From: Acidobacteriota bacterium
Lineage (GTDB): Bacteria > Acidobacteriota > Terriglobia > Terriglobales > Acidobacteriaceae
NCBI GenBank assembly: GCA_021799405.1
Contig: JAJZAL010000150.1
Location: 1 to 13,117 of the forward strand
Length of the DNA stretch: 13,117 nt
Reading direction: 5' to 3'
Shown: positions 1 to 7,049 of the stretch, piece by piece
How the letters are laid out: each line of letters begins with the position of its first letter
Numbering within the stretch: the stretch's first letter is position 1
Notes under the pieces: model-generated
What the model saw: only the letters and a program-made list of their open reading frames with translations
Database searches by the model: none
What the model was told of the DNA's origin: nothing
Program-made: the position numbers and the translations under genes

Positions 1-155
1 TTCTTGGAAGCGATTGCGAAATGCCTGAAGATATCGTAGGCTATTGGCGGGAAGGCCTTTGGGAAAAGCTGGTTGTTGCACAAGGCCTGGCCCCCATCAG
101 AGATGGATTTTCTAACCGTCTTCCAGTAGGTAAAAGTAATGACTGTGAGTCCTCA

Positions 156-1199
156 ATGCCAACTTTGACCAAGCAAGAAGCTCCCACTTTGCGTGACGTT
201 GCAGCGGCGGCCGGAGTTACAATCGCCACCGCTTCCCGCTCTTTGACCGGCGCCTACGGCGTCCATCCCGAGACACGAAAGCGGGTCATGGAGACTGCCA
301 CACTGCTTAACTACAAGCCCAATCGCTCTGCCCGGGCCCTTGTGACCGGGCACTCGAATGTGATTGGCCTGGTGGTGAGCGACGTGCGTAACCCCTATTT
401 TGCCGAGGTGGCGCGCGGCGCTGAGGATGCTGCCTATGCAGCTGGATTCGATTTGCTCCTGTGTAACAGCGATCTGTATGCGGACCGGCAGATGCGCTAC
501 ATCAATTCCCTGCTGGAGAAGCGAGTTGAGGGCATCATTATGAATTCGGTGGCAAATCTCTCACGGAAGGACCAAACCTTTATTGTCGATAGCGGCGTGC
601 CGGTTGTGCTTCTGTATCAGTCTGCCGGAGGTACACCGTTTTCTACAGTTAGCGCCGACAGCGAACGGGGCGGAGAGCTTGCAGCCGAATATTTATTGGC
701 TCATGGGCATCGCCATATGATGTATCTGGCAGGTAGCCATCAGCACGCCAATCTTTCCAAGCGCGCACAGGGTTTTCTACAGGTAGTACGGCGCTTCGGG
801 CACAAAGCGGAGGCCAGGGTTATGTATGGGACGCATACGCTGGCCGGCGGCTACGAGATCGCCCGGTCTCTTTTCCGCAAGCTCGGGAACACCACCGCCA
901 TTGCGACGGCGAACGATGTAATCGCCTTCGGCGTGATAAAGGCCGCTATCGAGTTGGGTGTGAACATTCCGCGAGATGTATCGCTTATCGGCTTTGACGA
1001 TGTTGAACTCGCCTCCATTGTGCATCCTCCGCTAACCACAATACGGCAATCGAAGTACGAGATTGGCGGGGCGGCAGTCGACATTCTGTTGCGCCTCGCA
1101 GCGGGCAAGGATCGCTCGCCTGAGCATCGCGTACTTGGAGTTGAGCTGGTCGAGCGCGCCTCTGTAGGCGCACCTCCATCCGGCAGAGGCAAGAGATAG
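156..1199 (+). CDS. LacI-family transcriptional repressor
   Basis: DNA-binding repressor, 347 aa from the chosen start. Residues about 11-56 form the LacI helix-turn-helix (TLRDVAAAAGVTIATASRSL, then the NYKPNRSARAL hinge). Hinge Leu62 is the family residue that inserts into the central CpG of the operator. A periplasmic-binding-protein-like sugar domain follows, with NPYFAEVARGAE near residue 79 and the C-terminal IPRDVSLIGFDD motif. The open frame runs upstream to an ATG at 21, but the extra 45 residues are unlike the family, so the ATG at 156, ten residues before the HTH, is preferred; no good Shine-Dalgarno precedes it. The gene lies directly upstream of a sugar operon whose promoter region carries a matching CpG-centred palindrome, so it very likely controls that operon. 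The effector is probably a sugar or sugar acid and cannot be named. Family assignment is firm. Confidence 0.93.
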   Translation: MPTLTKQEAPTLRDVAAAAGVTIATASRSLTGAYGVHPETRKRVMETATLLNYKPNRSARALVTGHSNVIGLVVSDVRNPYFAEVARGAEDAAYAAGFDLLLCNSDLYADRQMRYINSLLEKRVEGIIMNSVANLSRKDQTFIVDSGVPVVLLYQSAGGTPFSTVSADSERGGELAAEYLLAHGHRHMMYLAGSHQHANLSKRAQGFLQVVRRFGHKAEARVMYGTHTLAGGYEIARSLFRKLGNTTAIATANDVIAFGVIKAAIELGVNIPRDVSLIGFDDVELASIVHPPLTTIRQSKYEIGGAAVDILLRLAAGKDRSPEHRVLGVELVERASVGAPPSGRGKR

Positions 1200-1252
1200 A
1201 CGGCTTCCCGACCTAACGCGGCCTTTACAGAGCTGATCCCTGAGATATTTGC

Positions 1253-1282
1253 TTGACAAGTATTTCCTGAATACTCGACAAT
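1253..1282 (+). promoter_or_regulatory. Putative sigma-70-type promoter of the GHL6-MFS-SDR operon
   Basis: A perfect TTGACA (-35) lies at 1253-1258. GACAAT at 1277-1282 (4 of 6 match to TATAAT) lies 18 bp downstream as a possible -10. Transcription would start near 1288-1290, inside the LacI-type operator and about 50 bp before the first ATG. The -35 is strong and the -10 weak. Confidence 0.55.
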
Positions 1283-1284
1283 TC

Positions 1285-1302
1285 GTCGGAAGCGTTTCCG
1301 AC
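1285..1302 (+). promoter_or_regulatory. LacI-family operator
   Basis: GTCGGAAGCGTTTCCGAC is an 18-bp dyad with 8 of 9 half-site positions matching and a central CG, the classical geometry for LacI/PurR-family repressors. It begins 3 bp after the putative -10 and covers the expected transcription start, so binding should block initiation. The repressor encoded at 156-1199 is the obvious candidate. The dyad is directly visible; the protein-site pairing is inferred. Confidence 0.75.
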
Positions 1303-1339
1303 ACCACCTTTAGCGCGCAACACCACAAGGAGAATATTC

Positions 1340-3514
1340 ATGCTCGATGTCACGCGCCGCGCCATACTCAAGATGACTGCTCTAGCCTTGCCTGCTTCAT
1401 GGATTTCCGGAACGGACGCACTTGCCGCGACGAAAGAGACTGCGGCACAATCCGGCTCGCTCGCTGAGTGGCTACGCTTCAACCGCACACTGATTGCCGA
1501 AGGCTTTAATCCCCCCTTCTATCCCTCACTGGATTACGAGCCATCCAAGGCCGTGCATATCGCCCTCGACCTGAACTGCGACTCCATGCGCTATCCGGCA
1601 GCCTCCTATTACGCACTTTTCCCTACTAAATCCGGCTATCCAGTTCATCCGGAACTGCGGGGCGATCCTATGCAGGAAACCCTGAAGCTATTACGCCAAG
1701 CCGGGCTCCGCACGGTTGCCTATGTACCTCTGAATCATCCCTTCATGTCAATTGAATCAAAGGATCCACGTTATGCCGACTGGTGCAAGCGGTTCATCGA
1801 TGGCTCGCCCATGATCACCTCGCACTATGGCTTTCAGCGCTACTATGAGGGCTGCCTGAATTCCCCAATCCATGAGGTGGCGACCAAACTCACCTTGGAA
1901 GTTCTTGACTATGGCTTCGATGTACTATATTTTGACGGGCCTTACCAAGGCATGAATCATGCCGCGGACTTCTGCCACTGCAAGCATTGCCAGGCGGCAT
2001 ATAGTAATCAATTTGGAAAGCCAATTCCAGATCAGAGAACTTGTTCGCTCTCAGAATACCTGCAGTACCACAAGTGGATGCGCGATGACGTGGTTCTCGC
2101 CTTCTTTCGGGGATTGCGGCAGAAGATCCGGGAAAAACGGGACATCCCGGTGCTCTTCAATGACACATCGCTTCTGTCCCGGCGGGAGTGGCGAGCCCGG
2201 GGCATTCCCATTACCGATGGATTTATGTTCGAGGCCGCTGAAACCCCGGAGGAAAAACTCTTCAACCTCCAACTCGGCAGATCAACGGGAAAGATCATCT
2301 GGACTTACATGGGCAGCCATACCGAATACAACCGGGAGCACCTGAAGAACAAAGCTGTGCGTGGCTGGTTTAGTTATCCGTTGGAAGAGCAGGAAATGTT
2401 AATAGACGGCGCCACTGCCACAGCGGCAGGGGCGGGGTGCGTCTACTGGGGACTTTCGCGCTTCTTTTATCAGCCGGATTCGCCGCTCCATTATGACAGC
2501 GGCCGCTATGTGAAAGAGATCTTCACGTTCCAGCAAAAGCATGCACAAGTGCTGCGGGGACTGAATTCACGACCGCAGGTTGGCATTCTCGTCAGTAGTC
2601 AGACAATAGATTGGTACAACGGAAGCAAGTTCGTGCGCAGCGCTTACGCCAACTACTACCACGGGGCCTTCGATCTTCTGAAGTCGCTGTCGATTGAGTC
2701 GGAGCCTTTCTTGGATTGGCGTATGAGGCCGGAACTGCTTGCCCGATATTCCATGATCTACCTGCCTAATGCCGCTTGTTTAAGCGATGAACAATGCGTC
2801 CTGCTGAGGCGCTACGTGGAATCGGGAGGCATACTTGTCGCAACACATCTTTCATCGATTGCCGATGAACATGGACGCGTTCGCGACCAATTTGGTCTTG
2901 GCGATGTTTTTGGCGCATCGTTCCTGCAGGCCGAGCCCTTCGAGTATCCCGATCTCTATCTGAACCCCCTGGATGGGCCATTGATCCCGCAAGACCCACA
3001 GGTTATGTTGATCAAGACAGATGGTGGGAACGTGCGGGCTATCACACATGATCGTGGCAATCGTCGCGACCTTGGCCCAGCTGTCGTTACAAACAGATTT
3101 GGTAAGGGATATTGCATCTATATTGCCTCGGGACTCGAAGCTGTCTTCGAGGAGACGCGGATGGTCTCGGTGCGCGAGTACCTAGCTTCATTGCTATTAC
3201 CTCGGCTTGAAGCCGGACGCACCTATCATCTGGAGTATATCTCGGGGGTTACCCCTCACTATATGGCATCAGAAAAGCACATCGTACTTCATCTGCTCGC
3301 CGATGTGGGCGATGAAAACCTGCATCCGCGGTCACGTGAGAGACTCTTCCCCATCCAGAACATTAAGGTGCGGCTGCGCATGCCGGGAAGAGTAAAGACG
3401 GTAACCTTGATGAGGGCTGGCGCGGAAGCACAGTTTCAACAGGACGGAGAATGGATTACCGTGCAAGTACCACGCATCTGGGTCTATGAGGCTGTCCAGG
3501 TGGATCTGGCATGA
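1340..3514 (+). CDS. Tat-exported putative glycoside hydrolase, GHL6/GH42-like
   Basis: 724 aa. The N-terminus has a twin-arginine motif (TRRAILK, residues 5-11), a hydrophobic stretch and an Ala-Leu-Ala cleavage site at 27-29, so export of a folded enzyme is expected. Residues about 60-400 resemble a TIM-barrel of the hypothetical glycosyl hydrolase 6 type: ALDLN, then YFDGPY (197-202) followed by a Cys-rich FCHCKHCQ (211-218), a signature that recurs in this group. Residues about 410-600 look like the Rossmann-like beta-galactosidase trimerisation domain (GILVSSQTIDWY, YVESGGILVAT). A small C-terminal beta domain is likely. An AAGGAG Shine-Dalgarno (1327-1332) sits 7 bp before the ATG. The stop overlaps the transporter start (ATGA). 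The catalytic acids were not assigned with confidence and the substrate is unknown. Activity on a glycoside is inferred from family resemblance and from the transporter, dehydrogenase and LacI neighbours. Confidence 0.8.
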   Translation: MLDVTRRAILKMTALALPASWISGTDALAATKETAAQSGSLAEWLRFNRTLIAEGFNPPFYPSLDYEPSKAVHIALDLNCDSMRYPAASYYALFPTKSGYPVHPELRGDPMQETLKLLRQAGLRTVAYVPLNHPFMSIESKDPRYADWCKRFIDGSPMITSHYGFQRYYEGCLNSPIHEVATKLTLEVLDYGFDVLYFDGPYQGMNHAADFCHCKHCQAAYSNQFGKPIPDQRTCSLSEYLQYHKWMRDDVVLAFFRGLRQKIREKRDIPVLFNDTSLLSRREWRARGIPITDGFMFEAAETPEEKLFNLQLGRSTGKIIWTYMGSHTEYNREHLKNKAVRGWFSYPLEEQEMLIDGATATAAGAGCVYWGLSRFFYQPDSPLHYDSGRYVKEIFTFQQKHAQVLRGLNSRPQVGILVSSQTIDWYNGSKFVRSAYANYYHGAFDLLKSLSIESEPFLDWRMRPELLARYSMIYLPNAACLSDEQCVLLRRYVESGGILVATHLSSIADEHGRVRDQFGLGDVFGASFLQAEPFEYPDLYLNPLDGPLIPQDPQVMLIKTDGGNVRAITHDRGNRRDLGPAVVTNRFGKGYCIYIASGLEAVFEETRMVSVREYLASLLLPRLEAGRTYHLEYISGVTPHYMASEKHIVLHLLADVGDENLHPRSRERLFPIQNIKVRLRMPGRVKTVTLMRAGAEAQFQQDGEWITVQVPRIWVYEAVQVDLA

Positions 3515-4758
3515 ATTCCGGAACTGCGGCGTCTCCATTACGCTGGGCCATGATATTGCTGGCTTTTTTTGCCACACTGACCAATTATTTGGACAGGCAG
3601 GCCCTATCTGTTGCAGCGCCGATTTTACAGGTACAGTTTCATCTCTCGGATATTGACTACTCTCGCATCTTGTTTGCGTTTATGTTGGCTTACACCATCA
3701 TGAACGGAATATCAGGTATCTGGATTGATCGGCTGGGTACCCGTGTTGGTTACGGGTTGTTCGTCGGATGGTGGTCCTTGTGTGCGCTTTTGCATGCATT
3801 TGCGCGTGGTGCTCTTTCGCTGGGTGTACTCCGCTTTCTGCTTGGGATGGGCGAGTCGGGTAACTGGCCAGGCGCTGTGAAGGTCGTTGCGGAGTGGTTT
3901 CCGCTGGAAGAGCGCTCGTTGGCATCCGGTATCTTCAACAGTGGGTCGGCTGCAGGCGCAATTCTTGCACCGCCCATCGTTGCCTTCATCGTGCTTAAAT
4001 TTGGATGGCGATCAGCCTTCGCAACCGTGGGAGCACTCGGCTTCATCTGGTTAATTATTTGGAGTGGATTTTATCGCTCACCGGTTGCAAGGCTCTCGGA
4101 AACTCCATTAGCACGCCCGGTTCCCCTTCGCCGCCTCCTCCGCTCGCGATTTGTCTGGAGTTTCACCATCTCTAAGATCTTTATAGATCCAGTTTGGTAT
4201 TTCTATACTTTTTGGTTCCCGGAATACCTTTTCCATAGCCGACATTTCGATATGGCTGCCATAGGCAGCTATGCCTGGATTCCGTTCTTTATCGCCGGCA
4301 TCGGCAGCATCGGCGGAGGCCTAATCTCCAAGATATTTCTCAGCCACGGTATGCGCGTCACGGGAGCCCGCAAGTCTGCCGTAACGGTGGCTTCGTTGCT
4401 TATGGCTCTTGCCATACCTGCGGTGCTAGTTCAAGGAGTCGCGCTGTCCATTGCCCTTGTCTCCCTAGCAATGGCCGGCTATACAGCAGCTTTAGCCAAC
4501 ATGTTAGCGATGCCATCCGATGTCTTCCCGCCAGAGGCCGTAGCTTCCGTCTATGGCCTGGCAAGTATGGGATCCGGTTTCGGCGGCATGGTGTTCGCGC
4601 TCATCACCGGATGGCTTGTCCAGCACTACTCCTATGTACCTGCATTTCTTCTCTTCGGTCTCATTCCATTGGTTTGCATCTTTGTCCAGTGGGCCTTCAT
4701 GGGACCACTCGAACAACAACTCGAAACTGTCGAGGAGGCAGCTCCATCGTGTCCATGA
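3511..4758 (+). CDS. MFS transporter, ACS/ExuT-like (sugar-acid type)
   Basis: 415 aa, about 12 membrane spans. It matches the anion:cation symporter branch of the MFS that includes hexuronate (ExuT) and galactarate/glucarate carriers: NYLDRQALSVAAP at residues 25-37, the loop 2-3 motif GIWIDRLGTRVG (69-80) and the GMGESGNWPGAVKVVAEWFP segment (112-131). It should import an organic anion such as a uronate or aldonate with protons. The ATG overlaps the stop of the exported hydrolase by 4 bp, implying translational coupling; the only upstream Shine-Dalgarno candidate (AGGTGG) is poor. It is probably the import step for the product released by the upstream enzyme. Family is confident; a negatively charged substrate is inferred from subfamily resemblance. 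Confidence 0.88.
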   Translation: MNSGTAASPLRWAMILLAFFATLTNYLDRQALSVAAPILQVQFHLSDIDYSRILFAFMLAYTIMNGISGIWIDRLGTRVGYGLFVGWWSLCALLHAFARGALSLGVLRFLLGMGESGNWPGAVKVVAEWFPLEERSLASGIFNSGSAAGAILAPPIVAFIVLKFGWRSAFATVGALGFIWLIIWSGFYRSPVARLSETPLARPVPLRRLLRSRFVWSFTISKIFIDPVWYFYTFWFPEYLFHSRHFDMAAIGSYAWIPFFIAGIGSIGGGLISKIFLSHGMRVTGARKSAVTVASLLMALAIPAVLVQGVALSIALVSLAMAGYTAALANMLAMPSDVFPPEAVASVYGLASMGSGFGGMVFALITGWLVQHYSYVPAFLLFGLIPLVCIFVQWAFMGPLEQQLETVEEAAPSCP

Positions 4759-5516
4759 ATGATCATCTTCCTTTTCACGACATGACGGCTCTCATAACTG
4801 GAGCCAGCACCGGCATTGGCGCGGCAACAGCCATAGCATTCGCGCAACAGGGAGCCAATATAATCATCCATTACAATGCAAATCATGCACAAGCGGAATC
4901 CGTTCTTCAGACGGCCCAACAGTACGGCGTAAAGGCAGAATTGTTCCAAGCGGATTTGACCGCCGCGGAAGGAAGCCGCAAATTGGCTCGATACGCCAGT
5001 CAAAAGCCAGTCGACATTCTTGTGAATAACGCCGGTTCGCTCCTCACGCGCACGCGTGTACTGGACTTCACGGAAGAACTCTGGGAGCGGATGCTGATGC
5101 TGAATCTTACGAGCGCCTTTTTCCTGTCGCAAGCGGTTCTCAAAGGTATGGTCGACCGCAAACGAGGCTTTATTGTGAATATCTCTTCCGTTGCGGCGCG
5201 CACAGGAGGAGGCCTCGGGGCGCTGGCTTATTCCGCGACGAAGGCTGCTATCTCGACCATGACGAAGGGACTGGCGAAGGAATTTGCACCTCACAATATT
5301 CGCGTGAATGCGGTCTCACCAGGCACTATCGACACTAATTACCACCGGACCTTTTCAAGTCCAGAAGCGCTTGATGATGTGCGCGCTGCGACTCCACTTG
5401 CCCGTCTTGGTAGGCCAGAGGAAATTGCGGATACGGTTGTGTTTCTCTGTAGTGATGCGGCCAGCTTTGTTCACGGCCAAGTGCTTGAGGTAAACGGCGG
5501 ATTTTTGATGGCCTGA
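4755..5516 (+). CDS. Short-chain dehydrogenase/reductase (SDR, FabG-like)
   Basis: Classical cytoplasmic SDR, 253 aa. It has the Rossmann cofactor motif TGASTGIG (15-22), NNAG (91-94), Asn117, catalytic Ser145, Tyr159 and Lys163 (YSATK), and the SPG loop before the substrate lid. The second strand ends in HYN rather than an acidic residue, which suggests NADP(H), though this is weak. The ATG overlaps the transporter stop (ATGA). An in-frame GTG at 4749 sits at a better distance (10 bp) from the strong AGGAGG at 4733-4738 and may be the true start, giving two more residues. As the last gene of the operon it probably oxidises or reduces the imported sugar or sugar acid; relatives include gluconate 5-dehydrogenase, KduD and FabG. 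The exact reaction cannot be read from the sequence. Confidence 0.9.
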   Translation: MNDHLPFHDMTALITGASTGIGAATAIAFAQQGANIIIHYNANHAQAESVLQTAQQYGVKAELFQADLTAAEGSRKLARYASQKPVDILVNNAGSLLTRTRVLDFTEELWERMLMLNLTSAFFLSQAVLKGMVDRKRGFIVNISSVAARTGGGLGALAYSATKAAISTMTKGLAKEFAPHNIRVNAVSPGTIDTNYHRTFSSPEALDDVRAATPLARLGRPEEIADTVVFLCSDAASFVHGQVLEVNGGFLMA

Positions 5517-5522
5517 GTTTTT

Positions 5523-5693
5523 TTGTACGCGGCGGCGCAAGCTCTCCTGGGGCACGCTTCCCCGGAAGTGACACGAGAGATTCATATCGGGTCGATTCCG
5601 GAGGACGCGCGGAAAGCGCTGGAGGGAGTCGAAAGATTGCTTGCAACCAGGGGTTCACTAATTGGACCCAAATGGACCCAAGTTCCGGACTAG
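5523..5693 (+). pseudogene. 3' remnant of a tyrosine recombinase (phage-type integrase)
   Basis: An open frame with no start codon of its own, read 5523-5693, encodes AAAQALLGHASPEVTREIHI, then a charged helix (SIPEDARKALEGVERLL) and the tail IGPKWTQVPD before TAG. The LLGHxSxxxT box followed by the REIYxH-like segment is the C-terminal signature of tyrosine integrases. The position expected to hold the nucleophilic Tyr reads His (REIHIG), and the catalytic core upstream is absent: the frame abuts the dehydrogenase stop. It is therefore a dead fragment. It runs toward the 3' end of tRNA-Pro, the usual position for an integrase next to its attachment site. Recognition rests on motif resemblance only; no alignment was possible. 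Confidence 0.72.
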
Positions 5694-5699
5694 CCGGAA
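5683..5699. repeat. Small hairpin TTCCGG-ACTAG-CCGGAA
   Basis: A perfect 6-bp stem with a 5-nt loop that contains the integrase-remnant TAG stop. There is no U-tract on either side, so a terminator role is doubtful. It lies between the integrase remnant and the tRNA 3' end. Confidence 0.4.
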
Positions 5700-5738
5700 A
5701 TGAAGAGTACGCTAATTAACTGATATGGCGGGATTTAA

Positions 5739-5815
<77 letters not shown>

Positions 5816-6163
5816 AACCCATTGTTGCTGGAGCCTATCTTTGGGGTATTGCCTGGCACATCGTCCCCTTAGAAGCGCCTGCATCAGTTTAACAGAATCC
5901 TCGGACTGCGAGAGAGGATGGGATCTGAGAAAATCCTGAATTAAAAAGCCTGCGCTCCATTCGCTGCGCATCGCTGCAAAAGGCAGCTGCACCCTGCCGT
6001 CGACAGAACGCTTCACCACCGAGTCATTTTGCGGAATGCCGCACACAGCCCCTCGGAAAGGGCAAGCCGATTCACACTCCGCCCGCCGGTTTCGCAAGCG
6101 AGGTACCGCGTCGAGCCAGCTGCGGCCAAGCAGAATCTCAGGCGTACTGTAACGCGGGATGCG
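5816..6163. other. Gene-free stretch between tRNA-Pro and the lipoprotein gene
   Basis: About 350 bp. It must hold the promoter of the minus-strand tRNA, but no good -35/-10 pair was found. It also follows the lipoprotein stop, and no hairpin with a T-run was seen there. Open frames on both strands lack ribosome sites and family features. Confidence 0.6.
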
Positions 6164-6781
6164 TCAGTCGCTCTTTCCGGAACTGCCCTGCAAGCCCGAA
6201 GGCAAATCAAGCGTCACCAGAGCAAAACGGGTCTTGCCGTCCTTGGGACTTTCAAAACCGACAATGTGCTGATGGCGCTTTGAACCTGCCTTCAGCTCCA
6301 GATCCCCTTTGCCCGTGCTGTAGTCCGCGGATCCAACCTGCACCCTGGAATTCTTGCCCTCCTCGCAGGTTAGTCCTTCCGAAGTCTGAGTGGGCGTGCC
6401 AACCGGAGCGTTGTCCTGGCAGGTAATCACATTGCCGTAACGGCTCAGGGCCTTCTTATAAAAGGCAACTACTTGATCTCTTGAATCCTGGGTGGAATAA
6501 GAGACAGCCTTTACGCGCAATTCCCACTCGCCAAAACCGAGATGCACGTCAGCCGATTTGTGATGGTCGTTATCCGTCACCAGTTGTGAACCTGGATACA
6601 CAGGCAGACCCAGATCAGCAGCCGTTGTCTGATCAGTCTTTACATGCACGCCGCCGAACGGCATATCTACCTGTACGCTCTTTTCCTCGCCGTTGACGCC
6701 CTTGTCTACATGCACCCGGCATCCCGCCACCCCAGCTGCCAACGCCAGGCCAACGAGCAAACTTGCCGCTTCTCGCATCAT
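6164..6781 (-). CDS. Putative lipoprotein, function unknown
   Basis: 205 aa. The N-terminus is a short signal peptide with a lipobox (VAGC, Cys21), so the protein should be lipid-anchored in the cell envelope. The mature part has LPVYPGSQ (59-66) and a domain with SYSTQDSRDQVVAFYKKALSRYG (94-116), the pattern of a small domain found in many Acidobacteriota and Proteobacteria envelope proteins of unknown role. Cys121 and Cys139 could form a disulfide. Two ATGs lie in tandem at 6781 and 6778; GGGAG 8 bp upstream supports the first. A 35-residue membrane-protein frame lies 64 bp upstream on the same strand and may be co-transcribed. No function can be assigned; the lipoprotein call is firm. Confidence 0.8.
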   Translation of the reverse strand: MMREAASLLVGLALAAGVAGCRVHVDKGVNGEEKSVQVDMPFGGVHVKTDQTTAADLGLPVYPGSQLVTDNDHHKSADVHLGFGEWELRVKAVSYSTQDSRDQVVAFYKKALSRYGNVITCQDNAPVGTPTQTSEGLTCEEGKNSRVQVGSADYSTGKGDLELKAGSKRHQHIVGFESPKDGKTRFALVTLDLPSGLQGSSGKSD

Positions 6782-6845
6782 GACACTTGCTCCCTTCCGA
6801 AGCTATACGTCAGGATCCGCGGAAAGGTTCCTTAAATCGAGCGTA

Positions 6846-6953
6846 TCAGTGCGTCGAGTGTCCATCTTCCTTGCTGCGGGTTGCAAAAAGGATCGACACA
6901 ACAAAAACAATCAGAATGACAGGAACGACAAAAAATGGGGAATCGATGTTCAT
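6846..6953 (-). CDS. Small single-span membrane protein (35 aa)
   Basis: Read from the minus strand: ATG at 6953, TGA at 6848-6846. The peptide is MNIDSPFFVVPVILIVFVVS, then ILFATRSKEDGHSTH. It has a short polar N-terminus, about 20 very hydrophobic residues (FFVVPVILIVFVVSILFA) and a positively charged then polar tail (TRSKEDGHSTH), a classical one-span topology with N-out/C-in favoured by the Arg and Lys after the span. AGGAG sits 8 bp before the ATG. It lies between a terminator and the lipoprotein gene and could be the first gene of a two-gene unit. No family was recognised. The ribosome site plus clean topology make it likely real, but so short a frame could arise by chance. Confidence 0.55.
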   Translation of the reverse strand: MNIDSPFFVVPVILIVFVVSILFATRSKEDGHSTH

Positions 6954-6984
6954 GTGCAGAGCTCCTAGACGGTTTTAGAGTACC

Positions 6985-7013
6985 AAAAAGGGGGCGCTTT
7001 CGGCCCCCTTTTT
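6985..7013. terminator. Bidirectional rho-independent terminator
   Basis: A perfect 11-bp stem: AAAAAGGGGGC (6985-6995), loop GCTTTCG, GCCCCCTTTTT (7003-7013). The A5/T5 flanks give a U-tract in both directions. It follows the minus-strand mannosidase stop by about 36 bp and should end that transcript, while shielding the small membrane-protein/lipoprotein unit. Confidence 0.9.
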
Positions 7014-7049
7014 GTGTGCTGATGCTATCATCCGCAGCCAGGGGCGGTC

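Noticed and set aside
21..155. N-terminal extension of the LacI protein from ATG 21
   Set aside because: The 45 residues do not resemble the family, which begins shortly before the HTH; the ATG at 156 fits.
5517..5525. T7 run right after the dehydrogenase stop as an intrinsic terminator
   Set aside because: No GC-rich stem precedes it; only a 5-bp GGCCA/TGGCC pairing with a long loop. The run lies at the junction with the integrase remnant.
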